A stretch of 64,000 nucleotides of DNA, taken from contig NZ_KE557314.1 of NCBI RefSeq assembly GCF_000442275.2, positions 651,085-715,084 on the forward strand, written 5' to 3'. The translations under genes and the position numbers were made by a program. Below are positions 26,747 to 35,318 of the stretch, in pieces. This DNA comes from Litoreibacter arenae DSM 19593 (lineage in GTDB: Bacteria > Pseudomonadota > Alphaproteobacteria > Rhodobacterales > Rhodobacteraceae). The notes beneath the pieces are model-generated. The model made no database searches. It saw nothing but the letters and a program-made list of their open reading frames with translations, and was not told the DNA's origin. Numbering within the stretch: the first letter of the stretch is position 1; each line of letters opens with the position of its first letter.

Positions 26747-27217
26747 GTGAGGGTCACGATCTGCGCGATTGGCCGCCTGCGGGCGGGGCCGGAACTTGAC
26801 CTCATCAAGGACTACATCCAGCGATTTGACCGCACGGGCCGCAACTTGGGGTTGGGGCCTGCGCAAATCGTCGAGTTGGAGGACAAGAAGGGCGGCGGGT
26901 CCACCGCGGAGGCGGTTTTGGTGGAACGCGCCATTCCCAAAGGGTCAACGATTTGCGCATTGGATGAACGGGGCAAGGTAATGACCTCCCCGGATTTTGC
27001 CGACATGCTTGGCCGCTGGCGCGACCAGGGAGTTGGCGATCTGGCTTTCGTGATCGGCGGTGCGGACGGGCTGACCAAGGATCTGCGCACGCAGGCGGAT
27101 GCCTCGCTGTCTTTTGGCAAGATGGTCTGGCCGCACATGCTGGCCCGCGTGATGCTGACCGAGCAATTGTACCGCGCGGCGTCAATCCTGTCGGGTTCTC
27201 CCTATCACCGCGTCTGA
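26747..27217 (+). CDS. rlmH: 23S rRNA (pseudouridine1915-N3)-methyltransferase RlmH
   Basis: A 156-residue SPOUT methyltransferase acting on helix 69 of 23S rRNA. Family signatures are FVIGGADGLTKDLR and the closing WPHMLARVMLTEQLYRAA with SGSPYHR. It starts GTG, three bases after the rsfS stop, so the pair is cotranscribed. Length is normal. Confidence 0.96.
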   Translation: MRVTICAIGRLRAGPELDLIKDYIQRFDRTGRNLGLGPAQIVELEDKKGGGSTAEAVLVERAIPKGSTICALDERGKVMTSPDFADMLGRWRDQGVGDLAFVIGGADGLTKDLRTQADASLSFGKMVWPHMLARVMLTEQLYRAASILSGSPYHRV

Positions 27218-27303
27218 AGGGGCTGCGCACGGCGGCGTTACCGCTTATTAACCGCGCATTGAGACAACACCTGTCGATTTCCCTCAAGACAGGATACGTA
27301 TCC

Positions 27304-27564
27304 ATGGACAGCTTCTCCGCATTTCCAACCACCCCGATTTCCCCGGCGCGATCCGCCAGCACCGTGGTGCCTGACGACACGGGCGACCTGCCATTTGTGA
27401 GCCGCGCGATCTATGTGGGGCAGGCGGGCGCGTTATCGGTCGAGATGGTCGACGGCGACACGGTGACCTTTGAAAGCGTGCCTGCGGGCAGCATGTTGCC
27501 GATCCGCGCATCCAAGGTGAACGCGACGGGCACCACTGCTGCCGCGATTATCTCGTTGTGGTGA
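27304..27564 (+). CDS. GTA-type head-spike base protein (rcc01079-like)
   Basis: An 86-residue protein: SPARSASTVVPDDTGDLP, SRAIYVGQAGALSVEMVDG, then TVTFESVPAGSMLPIRAS. This compact beta pattern matches the spike base family named after Rhodobacter capsulatus rcc01079, a component of gene-transfer-agent heads whose spikes contact the capsule receptor. The ATG at 27304 has AGGA upstream. No other GTA structural genes are in the window, as expected because head-spike genes lie outside the main GTA cluster. The polysaccharide locus starts four bases after its stop, on the opposite strand. Assignment is from pattern memory. Confidence 0.65.
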   Translation: MDSFSAFPTTPISPARSASTVVPDDTGDLPFVSRAIYVGQAGALSVEMVDGDTVTFESVPAGSMLPIRASKVNATGTTAAAIISLW

Positions 27565-27568
27565 GCGG

Positions 27569-28798
27569 CTAGAGCCGCTCGTCCATCGGGCGCCAACGGT
27601 GGCCGGGTGCAACCCGCGCCTGGTCACCGCTGCGCTTGCGCAAGGCGACGTCGCTGATCACACGGGACAGCGCATCAGTGTAGTCGCGCAGACGCTCCTC
27701 CCCTACGCCACGCGCGATTCGGGTTTGCCGCGTCAAAGCCTCGCGGTTGCGAAAGCCACTGAGGACTGCTTGCACCAACGTCTCTTGGCTGAGGCTGCGA
27801 CAGTCCAGCGTCGCCTCGTAGCCGAGCGAGCCGAACAGGCCTTCAAACTTGCCGCTATAGGCCAGCGGAACCACCGGAACATCCGACGAAAACGCCGCGA
27901 TGCACGCATGCATCCGCGCACCCGCGAAGAAGTCCAGACCCGCGATATAGGCCTTGGCCTGACCCGGCGACTGGAACGCTGGCGCGACGGTTACATCTGG
28001 AAACTCGCGTTGCAGCATGAGGGCGGCGGCCAGATCGTCTTCGGCAGGAGTTTTCGGGCTGATGACGTGGGGCACCAGCACTACGTCGGGACGCTCCGGC
28101 AGGGCCAGAAGCTGGGCGATAAGCTCACGCATGGTGGCGGGGTAATCTGCCGCCAGTTGGAACTGGTTGCGCCCCGTGTAGCCGCCGCTCATCAGCAGAC
28201 CGGAGACGTTCAGGCCCACACTAGGCCGCGTTCGATTCGGCGCATTGCCCTCGGGCGGAAGCCGCAAAGCCACATCGCTTGCAGTGACCACGGGGCGGGT
28301 CACGCCCAACGCCCGTAGCGCCGCGGTGGAATGATCATCGCGGCTGGCGACCAGAACCGCCCGCCGGATCAGGTCACGCGCGAAGGGACGGGTCAGCCAA
28401 GACGTGAACGGCCCGAAAGTTTGCGGTGCAAGCACCACGGAGCAGCCCGCCAGGTGGGCCAGGTATTTCAGATAGATCATCCTACGCAGGCGCTTTGGGC
28501 CGTAGATATCGGCGAAGCTGTCACCTGCCCCGATATCCAGCATGACGTCACAATCCTGAAACATCGAAATGACCCTGCGCGGTTCTTTCATCACCTCACC
28601 GCTGAGGTGGCAAATGGTGATGTCCGGCCCCTCGACATAAGAGGCACGGGTGCCGGCCCAATCGAACAGGGTGATGGCGATTTCGATCCCCGTAGCGCGG
28701 GAAATGCTGCGCAGAATCTCCACCTGCCCGACCGTCAAAGCACCGACACCTAGGTTGTCGGAATTGGACGAATGAAACAGCAATCCGACCTTCAGCAT
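27569..28798 (-). CDS. Polysaccharide pyruvyl transferase family protein
   Basis: A 409-residue GT-B-like protein of the CsaB/WcaK type, which adds ketal pyruvate from PEP to surface sugars. Visible blocks: LLFHSSNSDNLGVGALTVG at the N-terminus, CDVMLDIGAGDSFADIYG, VVLAPQTFGPF, and the C-terminal FFAGARMHACIAAFSSDVP. No membrane segments. Its start overlaps the upstream FrhB-like gene by seven bases, a pairing common in exopolysaccharide loci. Pyruvylation would make the polymer acidic. Confidence 0.85.
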   Translation of the reverse strand: MLKVGLLFHSSNSDNLGVGALTVGQVEILRSISRATGIEIAITLFDWAGTRASYVEGPDITICHLSGEVMKEPRRVISMFQDCDVMLDIGAGDSFADIYGPKRLRRMIYLKYLAHLAGCSVVLAPQTFGPFTSWLTRPFARDLIRRAVLVASRDDHSTAALRALGVTRPVVTASDVALRLPPEGNAPNRTRPSVGLNVSGLLMSGGYTGRNQFQLAADYPATMRELIAQLLALPERPDVVLVPHVISPKTPAEDDLAAALMLQREFPDVTVAPAFQSPGQAKAYIAGLDFFAGARMHACIAAFSSDVPVVPLAYSGKFEGLFGSLGYEATLDCRSLSQETLVQAVLSGFRNREALTRQTRIARGVGEERLRDYTDALSRVISDVALRKRSGDQARVAPGHRWRPMDERL

Positions 28799-30033
28799 GT
28801 GCGTTCTCCTTGGGGTTTCCGACGCAGGCAGCGGCGCAGCATTCCCGCAAAGTTGCGCAGCATTTCGAGTGGCGAGGCGCGGCGGGCGACACTAAAAAGC
28901 CCCATACCGCGATAGCGCGGGATCGGGCGGCCAGCGAGCTTAAGCGCGGCAAGACGCGCGAGCAGCACACGTCTGCGTCGGGTCTGGCCAGGCTGGACGG
29001 CGGCGAGGGTATCAAGACTATAGGGAGCCAGACTTAAGTGGCCTGAGCTTTGGGCAGTGTCTACCATAGCTTGGCCCTTTGCCGTGCGGCACAAGACAAG
29101 GCTTTGCCCCGGCCTGTCGTCAAAGCTGGGATAGCCTTTTGCATCCGCCTGCCATGCATCGGCGAACACCACGTCAGCGAAAACCCCGCTGCCATCAGCG
29201 CAGATTTTGCAACGGTGCTGCACAGTTTTCGACAATATATCGCCCCAGCTTTCCGCATAGCTCATGCTGCGCTGCGAGTGGTCCTTGAGCGTCGCAGTCG
29301 CACAACCCGGCCAACCGCCTGCACGGTGTTGAAAACGGGTCAGGTCCGACGCTTTGACTTCCAAGCGGTCGATGATCTGTCGGCCTCCATGCAACGACGG
29401 CACTCCTGCGCAGAAGAAGGATATCAACACCGGCACCATGTGCGCGATCTCGGGGTCCAGCTTGCGCCACGCATGAAGGGCGGAGACGTCGCACGGTTTG
29501 CCGACGAACGCAAAACGCCGCCTGTCGCCACGCAAACCGCCGAACACATCCAGCGGGCTCGACGGCGCATAGCGCGACCCAGCGGCCTGCGCGATTTGCG
29601 ACGGGGTCGTCGATATCATGGTGACGTTTGCCAAGGGGTTCGCGGGGTCTGCCGTTACGTGGATCACCGCATCGACTTCGCCGGTCTCGATCAGGGCCGT
29701 CAGAAACCCGGACAGCGCCCCACCGGACGCCGCGCCGTGGCGCAGCTTTTTGTCAGCGGTATACCCGGTCTGTGCGGTGAGATACGGGCCCCAGATCGGG
29801 TCGTTTTTGCGCCCGTCAGGCGCGCAAACCTGCCCGACACCGGGGCAGATGCGACCCAGTGTGTCGCGCTCGTGGCTGTTCAGGGTGCGGCTGAGACGCG
29901 GGCGCAGATATCCCTGCGGCGACATGACCATCTGCGCACCGTCGGGTGCTACAGCCGCGCAACCGCCGCATCCTGCACACAGGTCGCCTTTCAGAACATT
30001 CGGGATCGGGTCTGGCATTCGGCCTGCTTTCAT
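28792..30033 (-). CDS. Coenzyme F420 hydrogenase beta-subunit-like (FrhB) Fe-S protein
   Basis: A 413-residue protein with an N-terminal ferredoxin-like cysteine cluster (CAGCGGCAAVAPDG, then RICPGVGQVC), the FrhB N-domain (GAASGGALSGFLTAL) and the C-terminal domain (KPCDVSALHAWRK, VLISFFCAGVPS, HRCKICADGSGVFADVVFAD). In capsule loci, proteins of this type appear beside pyruvyl transferases, where their role is unclear; they need not use F420. Starts at 30033 or 30018 are both possible. It is divergent from the flippase gene. Confidence 0.82.
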   Translation of the reverse strand: MKAGRMPDPIPNVLKGDLCAGCGGCAAVAPDGAQMVMSPQGYLRPRLSRTLNSHERDTLGRICPGVGQVCAPDGRKNDPIWGPYLTAQTGYTADKKLRHGAASGGALSGFLTALIETGEVDAVIHVTADPANPLANVTMISTTPSQIAQAAGSRYAPSSPLDVFGGLRGDRRRFAFVGKPCDVSALHAWRKLDPEIAHMVPVLISFFCAGVPSLHGGRQIIDRLEVKASDLTRFQHRAGGWPGCATATLKDHSQRSMSYAESWGDILSKTVQHRCKICADGSGVFADVVFADAWQADAKGYPSFDDRPGQSLVLCRTAKGQAMVDTAQSSGHLSLAPYSLDTLAAVQPGQTRRRRVLLARLAALKLAGRPIPRYRGMGLFSVARRASPLEMLRNFAGMLRRCLRRKPQGERTC

Positions 30034-30110
30034 ACTTTCCGCAACGCATTTACCTGCCGTTAAACACCACAGTGGTTAATGGGCGGTAAAGCAGACCGGA
30101 GCCTCTTGAA

Positions 30111-31418
30111 TTGACCCGCATAGCCACCTTGTTGTCAGGCCATGGCCTTGCCGCGCTTGCCGGTTTGGCGCGCAACCTGTTGATCGCGCGTCTGCTGGGG
30201 CCTGAAGGATACGGGCTCGCCGCCGCGCTAATCATCCTGACCGCTGCCGCCGAGATGGCGACGACACTTGGCCTGCCGCAACTGATCGTCAGCCGCCCGA
30301 ACGGGGCAAGCGCAAAAACGCAAGCCGCCTTACACGCGGTGCAAGTGACGCGGGGCGTTGTGGGGGCCGCACTGGTGTTGCTTTGCGCGGGACCCTTGGC
30401 GACTGCTTTGGACGCACCGGACGCCGCGCCAATACTGCGCTCTGCCGCCATCGTGCCATTCATCCTCGGCTTCACCCATCTGGACGCGTTCAGGGCGCAG
30501 CGTCAGGGACGCCATTTGCCGCAAACTCTGGTGCTGGCGGTGCCTGCGATCGTCTCCGTCGCTGTATTTTGGCCATTCGCCGCTTGGCTTACGGGACCCC
30601 AGATCATGCTGTTTCTGTTGCTCGTGCAGGCTTGCGCAACGGTAGCGACCTCGCATCTGGTAGCGCGCAGACGGTATCGGCTGAGAATTGATGCTGGGCT
30701 GATCGCAGTCGCCTTACGTTACGGTTTGCCCCTGACCGCCAACGGTGTGCTGATGTTCGCCGTCCTCCACGCCGAAAAGCTGATCGCAGGGGCCAGTCTG
30801 GGATTGGCGCAGATGGGGGTGTTGGCGATGGGACTGACCCTGACCATGACCCCCGCGCTGATACTGGCGCGGAGCTTTCAAGCCTATCACCTGCCCCGTA
30901 TGCGGACGTGCTCCATACCCGTCATGGGCCTCGGGTTTCTGCTGGGCGCATCACTGGCGGCCACGCTGGCAGCGTTGGTGCCGTTGGGCCTGCCTGTCCT
31001 CGGAGCACGCTTTAGTGGCTTGGCAGAACTGGTGCCAATGCTGAGTTGCATTGCCGCGATGCGGCTGCCGAAATCGTCGCTGGCAGTCACGGCGCTGTCT
31101 CAGGGGCGCACGCATTTGCCCGCGCTGGCGAACCTGCCCAGAGTTCTGGCGCTGCCGGTGATCTGGTTCGCCTTGGCGCAGGGCGGCGGCGTGGAGACGC
31201 TGCTGGCGCTCGCATTAGGCGCAGAGGTAGCAGGGCTGCTTTTAGGCGGCGCTCTGGCACGAACCGGTGCGTTTCCAACGCGCGACATCGCGCTGTCTGG
31301 ACTGGCGTTCGGAACGGTGCTTTCGGGTCAACCGGGTCTTGGCGTGATCGTCTGCCTCATCGCCTGGGCCGCATATGGCATGGCACTCTTCCCGCAATCC
31401 GCAGGGCGCATTGCATGA
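30111..31418 (+). CDS. Wzx-like oligosaccharide flippase
   Basis: A 435-residue membrane protein with about twelve to fourteen hydrophobic helices. The N-terminus GLAALAGLARNLLIARLLGP and LGLPQLIVSRP match the polysaccharide transporter (Wzx/RfbX) family, which moves lipid-linked repeat units across the inner membrane. The start is TTG at 30111 after a weak GGAG; no better codon is available in frame. Its stop overlaps the sulfotransferase start (ATGA). Confidence 0.85.
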   Translation: MTRIATLLSGHGLAALAGLARNLLIARLLGPEGYGLAAALIILTAAAEMATTLGLPQLIVSRPNGASAKTQAALHAVQVTRGVVGAALVLLCAGPLATALDAPDAAPILRSAAIVPFILGFTHLDAFRAQRQGRHLPQTLVLAVPAIVSVAVFWPFAAWLTGPQIMLFLLLVQACATVATSHLVARRRYRLRIDAGLIAVALRYGLPLTANGVLMFAVLHAEKLIAGASLGLAQMGVLAMGLTLTMTPALILARSFQAYHLPRMRTCSIPVMGLGFLLGASLAATLAALVPLGLPVLGARFSGLAELVPMLSCIAAMRLPKSSLAVTALSQGRTHLPALANLPRVLALPVIWFALAQGGGVETLLALALGAEVAGLLLGGALARTGAFPTRDIALSGLAFGTVLSGQPGLGVIVCLIAWAAYGMALFPQSAGRIA

Positions 31419-32299
31419 CGGTTGCGATCCATATCGGCTATCACAAGACGGCGACCACGTGGCTGCAACATCGCGTGTTCGTGCCGGAAATGGGCTTCAC
31501 CCCGCTGCTGACCCACGAGGAGGTCGACCGGCTGATCGTGGCCCCGCATGATCTGGACTTCGACCCCGCCCCGGCCCGCGAAGCGCTGAGATGGCAGGGC
31601 GATGGCAATCCTGTCGTGTCGTCCGAGAACCTCACGGGCCATCCGTTCTTCGGCGGCCGCCAGAGCGCTACGCTCGCGCGACGGTTGCACCAGATCGCGC
31701 CGGACGCGCGCATCATCGTCACTGTGCGCTCGCAGGAAGCCATGCTGCCTTCCGTCTACATGCAGTATTTGCAGCGCGGCGGCACGTTAAGCCATCCGGC
31801 GTTCTTTGCAGGGTCAGGCGGGTTCGGCTATCCCGGTTTCGAATTGGCGCATTTCCAGTATGACAGATTGATCGCGCTGTATCAGAGCCTGTTCGACACG
31901 GTTCATGTCATGACGCACGAGCAGATATCGGCAGACCCCACACAAGCACTTGCTGAATTGGGCGCGGCACTGGGGCACGATATTCCGACACTACCGCCCT
32001 CAGGAAAAACTCGCGTCTCTGCCTCGCTGCCGCAGGCGGTCGCGCCGCTGTTGCGGCGGATAAACCAGACCCGCCGCAGCACGCTCAATCCGGTCCCCGC
32101 GCTTGCCTTGTCGCGGGAGCCGGGGTGGATGTATCGCGCGCTGAGCTTTGGCGCGGGCAGGCGGCTGGCAAAGCCCTTGCTGACCGCCCGTCCCGTGGAT
32201 GCTTACGTGAAGGCCCGTCTTGGCGGGGCCTTCACAGACAGCAACAAGCGGCTGGACCAGATCACCGGCGGGCGGCTGGACCTCTCGCGCTACCCTTAG
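31415..32299 (+). CDS. Sulfotransferase family protein
   Basis: A 294-residue PAPS-type sulfotransferase. The 5' phosphosulfate loop is IHIGYHKTATTWLQ near the N-terminus, and the 3' phosphate-binding segment lies around ARIIVTVRSQEAMLPSVYM. No signal or membrane segment, so it acts on cytosolic precursors, presumably a sugar of the polysaccharide. Overlaps the flippase stop (ATGA) and is convergent, with a four-base stop overlap, with the spike-like gene. Confidence 0.85.
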   Translation: MTVAIHIGYHKTATTWLQHRVFVPEMGFTPLLTHEEVDRLIVAPHDLDFDPAPAREALRWQGDGNPVVSSENLTGHPFFGGRQSATLARRLHQIAPDARIIVTVRSQEAMLPSVYMQYLQRGGTLSHPAFFAGSGGFGYPGFELAHFQYDRLIALYQSLFDTVHVMTHEQISADPTQALAELGAALGHDIPTLPPSGKTRVSASLPQAVAPLLRRINQTRRSTLNPVPALALSREPGWMYRALSFGAGRRLAKPLLTARPVDAYVKARLGGAFTDSNKRLDQITGGRLDLSRYP

Positions 32300-34413
32300 C
32301 TCGCGTCGCTGCCCTGCTTCCACGGATCGGCATTTACCACCGACGCTGGCCCGACCAACGACTTGTAAGCACCAGATGCCGGATCACTGCCATCGACGGT
32401 TGCGGCCTTCCAGACGTCCAGACGGTGCATGGTGCCTTCCGTCTGATACGATCCGTTGGCGGTCGCCAATAGCAGCAAGGTGCGGTTGTCCGGCAACAGC
32501 CCTGAGCCGGAAGTGAACGCCTCGTCCATCACCTGTTGGCCGTCCACCCATATCCGCGTGAAGCCCGCCGCCATGTCGATCGCCAGAACCACACGGACGC
32601 GGGCAGCGTCGATCATCACTCCGGACGCGGTCTGCACGTTGTTGACCTTCACGTCGCCATCCGCATCCCGCACCCGCACCCGCAGGCTGCCGCTGGGAAG
32701 CACCTCCAGCTTGACGTAGTTGCCGGTGGTCGTTGCCAATGTGCGAGAGCCGGAGGACGGCACAGCCATTGCCAGATCGAACGCCAGCTGAACCGCAGCA
32801 ACACCCGAGCCGAGGGCGTCAGTGTCCACAAAATGCGGGCCGGTCGGACCAGTAACGAAACTGGGCGCTGCGGCGGTCAACGTGTTGGCCAGAACAGTCG
32901 CAGAGGGCAAGGGCCGCAAGCTGATGATGTCAGTCGACGTGAACGCCCCCGCTTCGGGATAAATGCGCACGCGCCCCGCGACCAACTCGGCCCGCGACGC
33001 AGGCACCCCGTTGATCTGCCAGCCGAACACGTCCGTCCAGTGGGCAAAGCCCGCGCCCAGAGCCACCTCCTGACGTGCCGCCCGGATCGTTGTGACCGGG
33101 CCAGCGGTCGACCAGACCTCGACATAGGCTCCCGAAGGCTCCCACGCGCACATGTCGAACTCCGGCACGCTCCAGCCTGTCAGACCGCTGGACTGCAAGA
33201 TCGCATGCGCCGTCAGCCGCGCATACATCGTCGCGCCGTCGTCGTGATTGCCTGCGGGGTGGCTTTGGTCGGTCCAGCCGCCCGCGCCGTCGGTGGTGCC
33301 GTTACGGTAGGCCAAAGGCTCCAACCCAAGGGGCAGGAACCAGTTTCCGGCGTTCGGATTTGCCACCATATCGCGCCAAGCCACCCGCGCGGCCTGCTTG
33401 TTGGCAAGGTTCTCTTTCATCGCGCCCAAAGCGGTGACTTTCGCGCTTTGCATATCCTCGGAAATGTCGAAACGGTGGGGCCCGAACGGCACCCATCGGG
33501 TATGGGCGGGGTCGTAAAGCTCCCCGAACCAGTGGTCCGCCATGAAGCTGCCGCTGGCCCCATAGGTGATCTGCGCGGGGAAAGTAACCGGCGTTCCGTC
33601 CAGCGTCTTGCCGGTGAACAGTGGAAACAGCGCGTCGTCATAATTGTCCGCCAGCGCACCGGGGGAAGCAAACCACGACACCGCCGGCAGCCCGACATGC
33701 TGACCGTCGGCAGTGGCGAACGCGTGAAGGTCGGCGTCGTCCTGCCAGTCGCGCGCCGGGTTGCTGTCATCGACCAACTGCCGGAAGCCGGTGCCGGAAA
33801 CAGCATGGAACACGATTGCGACCTTGTCATTGGGACGTTCCGCCAGAAACACATTCGCCATGGCTGCAAGGGCTGCGGTATGCGGATCGGTGTCGGTCAG
33901 GTGCTTGAGCACCGGCGCACCATCCATCCAGATCGCCTGCACCATGTCGTCGGCCAGCAGCGGCTCTGCCGGAAGCTGGTCATGCGCGAGCGAACGGATG
34001 CGCACCATCTCCGACTGGCCCCACAAGGCGATAACGTGACCAACCCCGAAACGGTTAGCACCCAGCGCGCGGGTGGCCGGTTCGGACTTGATGCGCACCT
34101 GCGGCCTGATCCAGTCGGCCCGTCGCGAGTGACTTGCGGTGGCCTGCCAAACGCCACCCGCAAGGATCACCGCGGCGTCCTCCCAGTTCGTCACCGTCCC
34201 GTCCTCGCACAGGAACCGCAGCTGCACGGTTTCACCTTCGGTGCCGGTGCCGCTCAGGGGTATTTCAGCCACGTCCCGCCCGAACGCCGCGCCACTGTCG
34301 AACAGCGTGCGGTCACGCGAAAACGCATCCAGCGTGATTTCTGTCGCGGCCACGAACGGCTCCGCCTCCCGCACGGCGGTCCGCCCCATGGTCAGTCCAA
34401 GAAGTATCGTCAT
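32296..34413 (-). CDS. Large beta-rich protein with esterase-like and lectin-like domains; putative GTA/phage spike or fibre
   Basis: A 705-residue protein without signal peptide. Residues about 1-115 are an N-terminal beta domain, about 125-440 resemble a SASA/SGNH-type esterase (HVIALWGQSEM at 126-136, then VAIVFHAVSGTGFRQL), and about 555-700 a laminin-G/concanavalin-like sandwich (VQLAFDLAMAVPSSGSR, FTRIWVDGQQVMDEAF, LLLLATANGSYQTEG). Lack of a secretion signal in a protein with sugar-binding and deacetylase-type domains fits a virion-type fibre assembled in the cytosol. A head-spike base gene lies 4.7 kb away. It could instead be an enzyme of capsule tailoring. Confidence 0.55.
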   Translation of the reverse strand: MTILLGLTMGRTAVREAEPFVAATEITLDAFSRDRTLFDSGAAFGRDVAEIPLSGTGTEGETVQLRFLCEDGTVTNWEDAAVILAGGVWQATASHSRRADWIRPQVRIKSEPATRALGANRFGVGHVIALWGQSEMVRIRSLAHDQLPAEPLLADDMVQAIWMDGAPVLKHLTDTDPHTAALAAMANVFLAERPNDKVAIVFHAVSGTGFRQLVDDSNPARDWQDDADLHAFATADGQHVGLPAVSWFASPGALADNYDDALFPLFTGKTLDGTPVTFPAQITYGASGSFMADHWFGELYDPAHTRWVPFGPHRFDISEDMQSAKVTALGAMKENLANKQAARVAWRDMVANPNAGNWFLPLGLEPLAYRNGTTDGAGGWTDQSHPAGNHDDGATMYARLTAHAILQSSGLTGWSVPEFDMCAWEPSGAYVEVWSTAGPVTTIRAARQEVALGAGFAHWTDVFGWQINGVPASRAELVAGRVRIYPEAGAFTSTDIISLRPLPSATVLANTLTAAAPSFVTGPTGPHFVDTDALGSGVAAVQLAFDLAMAVPSSGSRTLATTTGNYVKLEVLPSGSLRVRVRDADGDVKVNNVQTASGVMIDAARVRVVLAIDMAAGFTRIWVDGQQVMDEAFTSGSGLLPDNRTLLLLATANGSYQTEGTMHRLDVWKAATVDGSDPASGAYKSLVGPASVVNADPWKQGSDAS

Positions 34414-34478
34414 CTGTCACCTTTCCGGCGCATCGACCGAAAAAGGGGAAGGGCCAGAGACCGGGCCGGACGGCACAG

Positions 34479-34501
34479 AAAAAGCGCCCCCTAGGGGTGC
34501 G
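34479..34501 (-). terminator. Intrinsic terminator after the acetyltransferase gene
   Basis: On the minus strand GCACCCC pairs with GGGGCGC (one G-U) around a short loop and is followed by five T (34483-34479). It lies between the acetyltransferase stop and the spike-like gene start, insulating the latter. Confidence 0.8.
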
Positions 34502-34609
34502 AAGCGTCTCTTGCATGTATGGTCGAGCAGGCTGAACCACCTGTCCTCACGCCGCCCCTAGCACAGAACGGTGGGGTGTTGCAGCGTGCGCAGGGCTGCG
34601 AACGGTGGG

Positions 34610-35176
34610 TCAGGTCAGGCCAGCTTGGGCCAATTCAGCCTCGGTCGCGTCGGCGGTCTCAAGCCTGCCGAACGGGCCGGTGTCTATGTTCTGTTGGATG
34701 ATCCGCGCAGGATTGCCGGCAACAATACACCGCGCAGGCACGTCCTTGGTGACCACGGCTCCCGCCGCGATGATCGCCCCATCGCCCACCCGCACGCCGG
34801 GCAGCACGATGGACCGCGCACCGACAAAGCAATTCCGCCCGATGCGTGTGTGCAGATACAGACCCCGCGTGCGGTCATGGGTCAGAACGCAAGCCTCGAA
34901 CGCGACGTAGCTTGCCGCGCCGATATGCACGCCGATGGGAAAGGTGCGGTCCAGCCTTGCGGACAATGACATCTCCGCGCTTGGATGAATATCCATGCCG
35001 AACCCGCGCGTCAGCATCACGCGTTTCGCGCTCACCAACAGTCGGCGAAGCCACGAAAGCCTGTTCAGACCCCGCCGTTTAGCTTTCGCGGGCGGGGTCT
35101 GAACAGAGGTTTCAAGAGGAGCGCCTGCATTTTGGCAGGACCGGGCGGGAGACTTGTCGCAAATGAGTTGGTCCAT
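34610..35176 (-). CDS. Hexapeptide-repeat acyltransferase
   Basis: A 188-residue left-handed beta-helix protein. Repeats are visible in [31 protein letters not shown] and [20 protein letters not shown], ending with [10 protein letters not shown]. The family uses acetyl-CoA to O-acetylate sugars. The basic N-terminus ([16 protein letters not shown]) may lie along the membrane. The start at 35176 has GGAGAG upstream. Likely decorates the polymer made by the neighbouring genes. Confidence 0.88.
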   Translation of the reverse strand: MDQLICDKSPARSCQNAGAPLETSVQTPPAKAKRRGLNRLSWLRRLLVSAKRVMLTRGFGMDIHPSAEMSLSARLDRTFPIGVHIGAASYVAFEACVLTHDRTRGLYLHTRIGRNCFVGARSIVLPGVRVGDGAIIAAGAVVTKDVPARCIVAGNPARIIQQNIDTGPFGRLETADATEAELAQAGLT

Positions 35177-35318
35177 GCGATGTTTCTCTCCGTCCACGCT
35201 ATGCCCCGTTTTGGGGCAGGGCCTCGAAGGGCCTGCCTTCATTTATCTCAAGTTTTATGAATCTTTGGTTAACCGCTTTGCCTGCATTTCATTAACCACT
35301 CGTTATCCATTCGACCCG

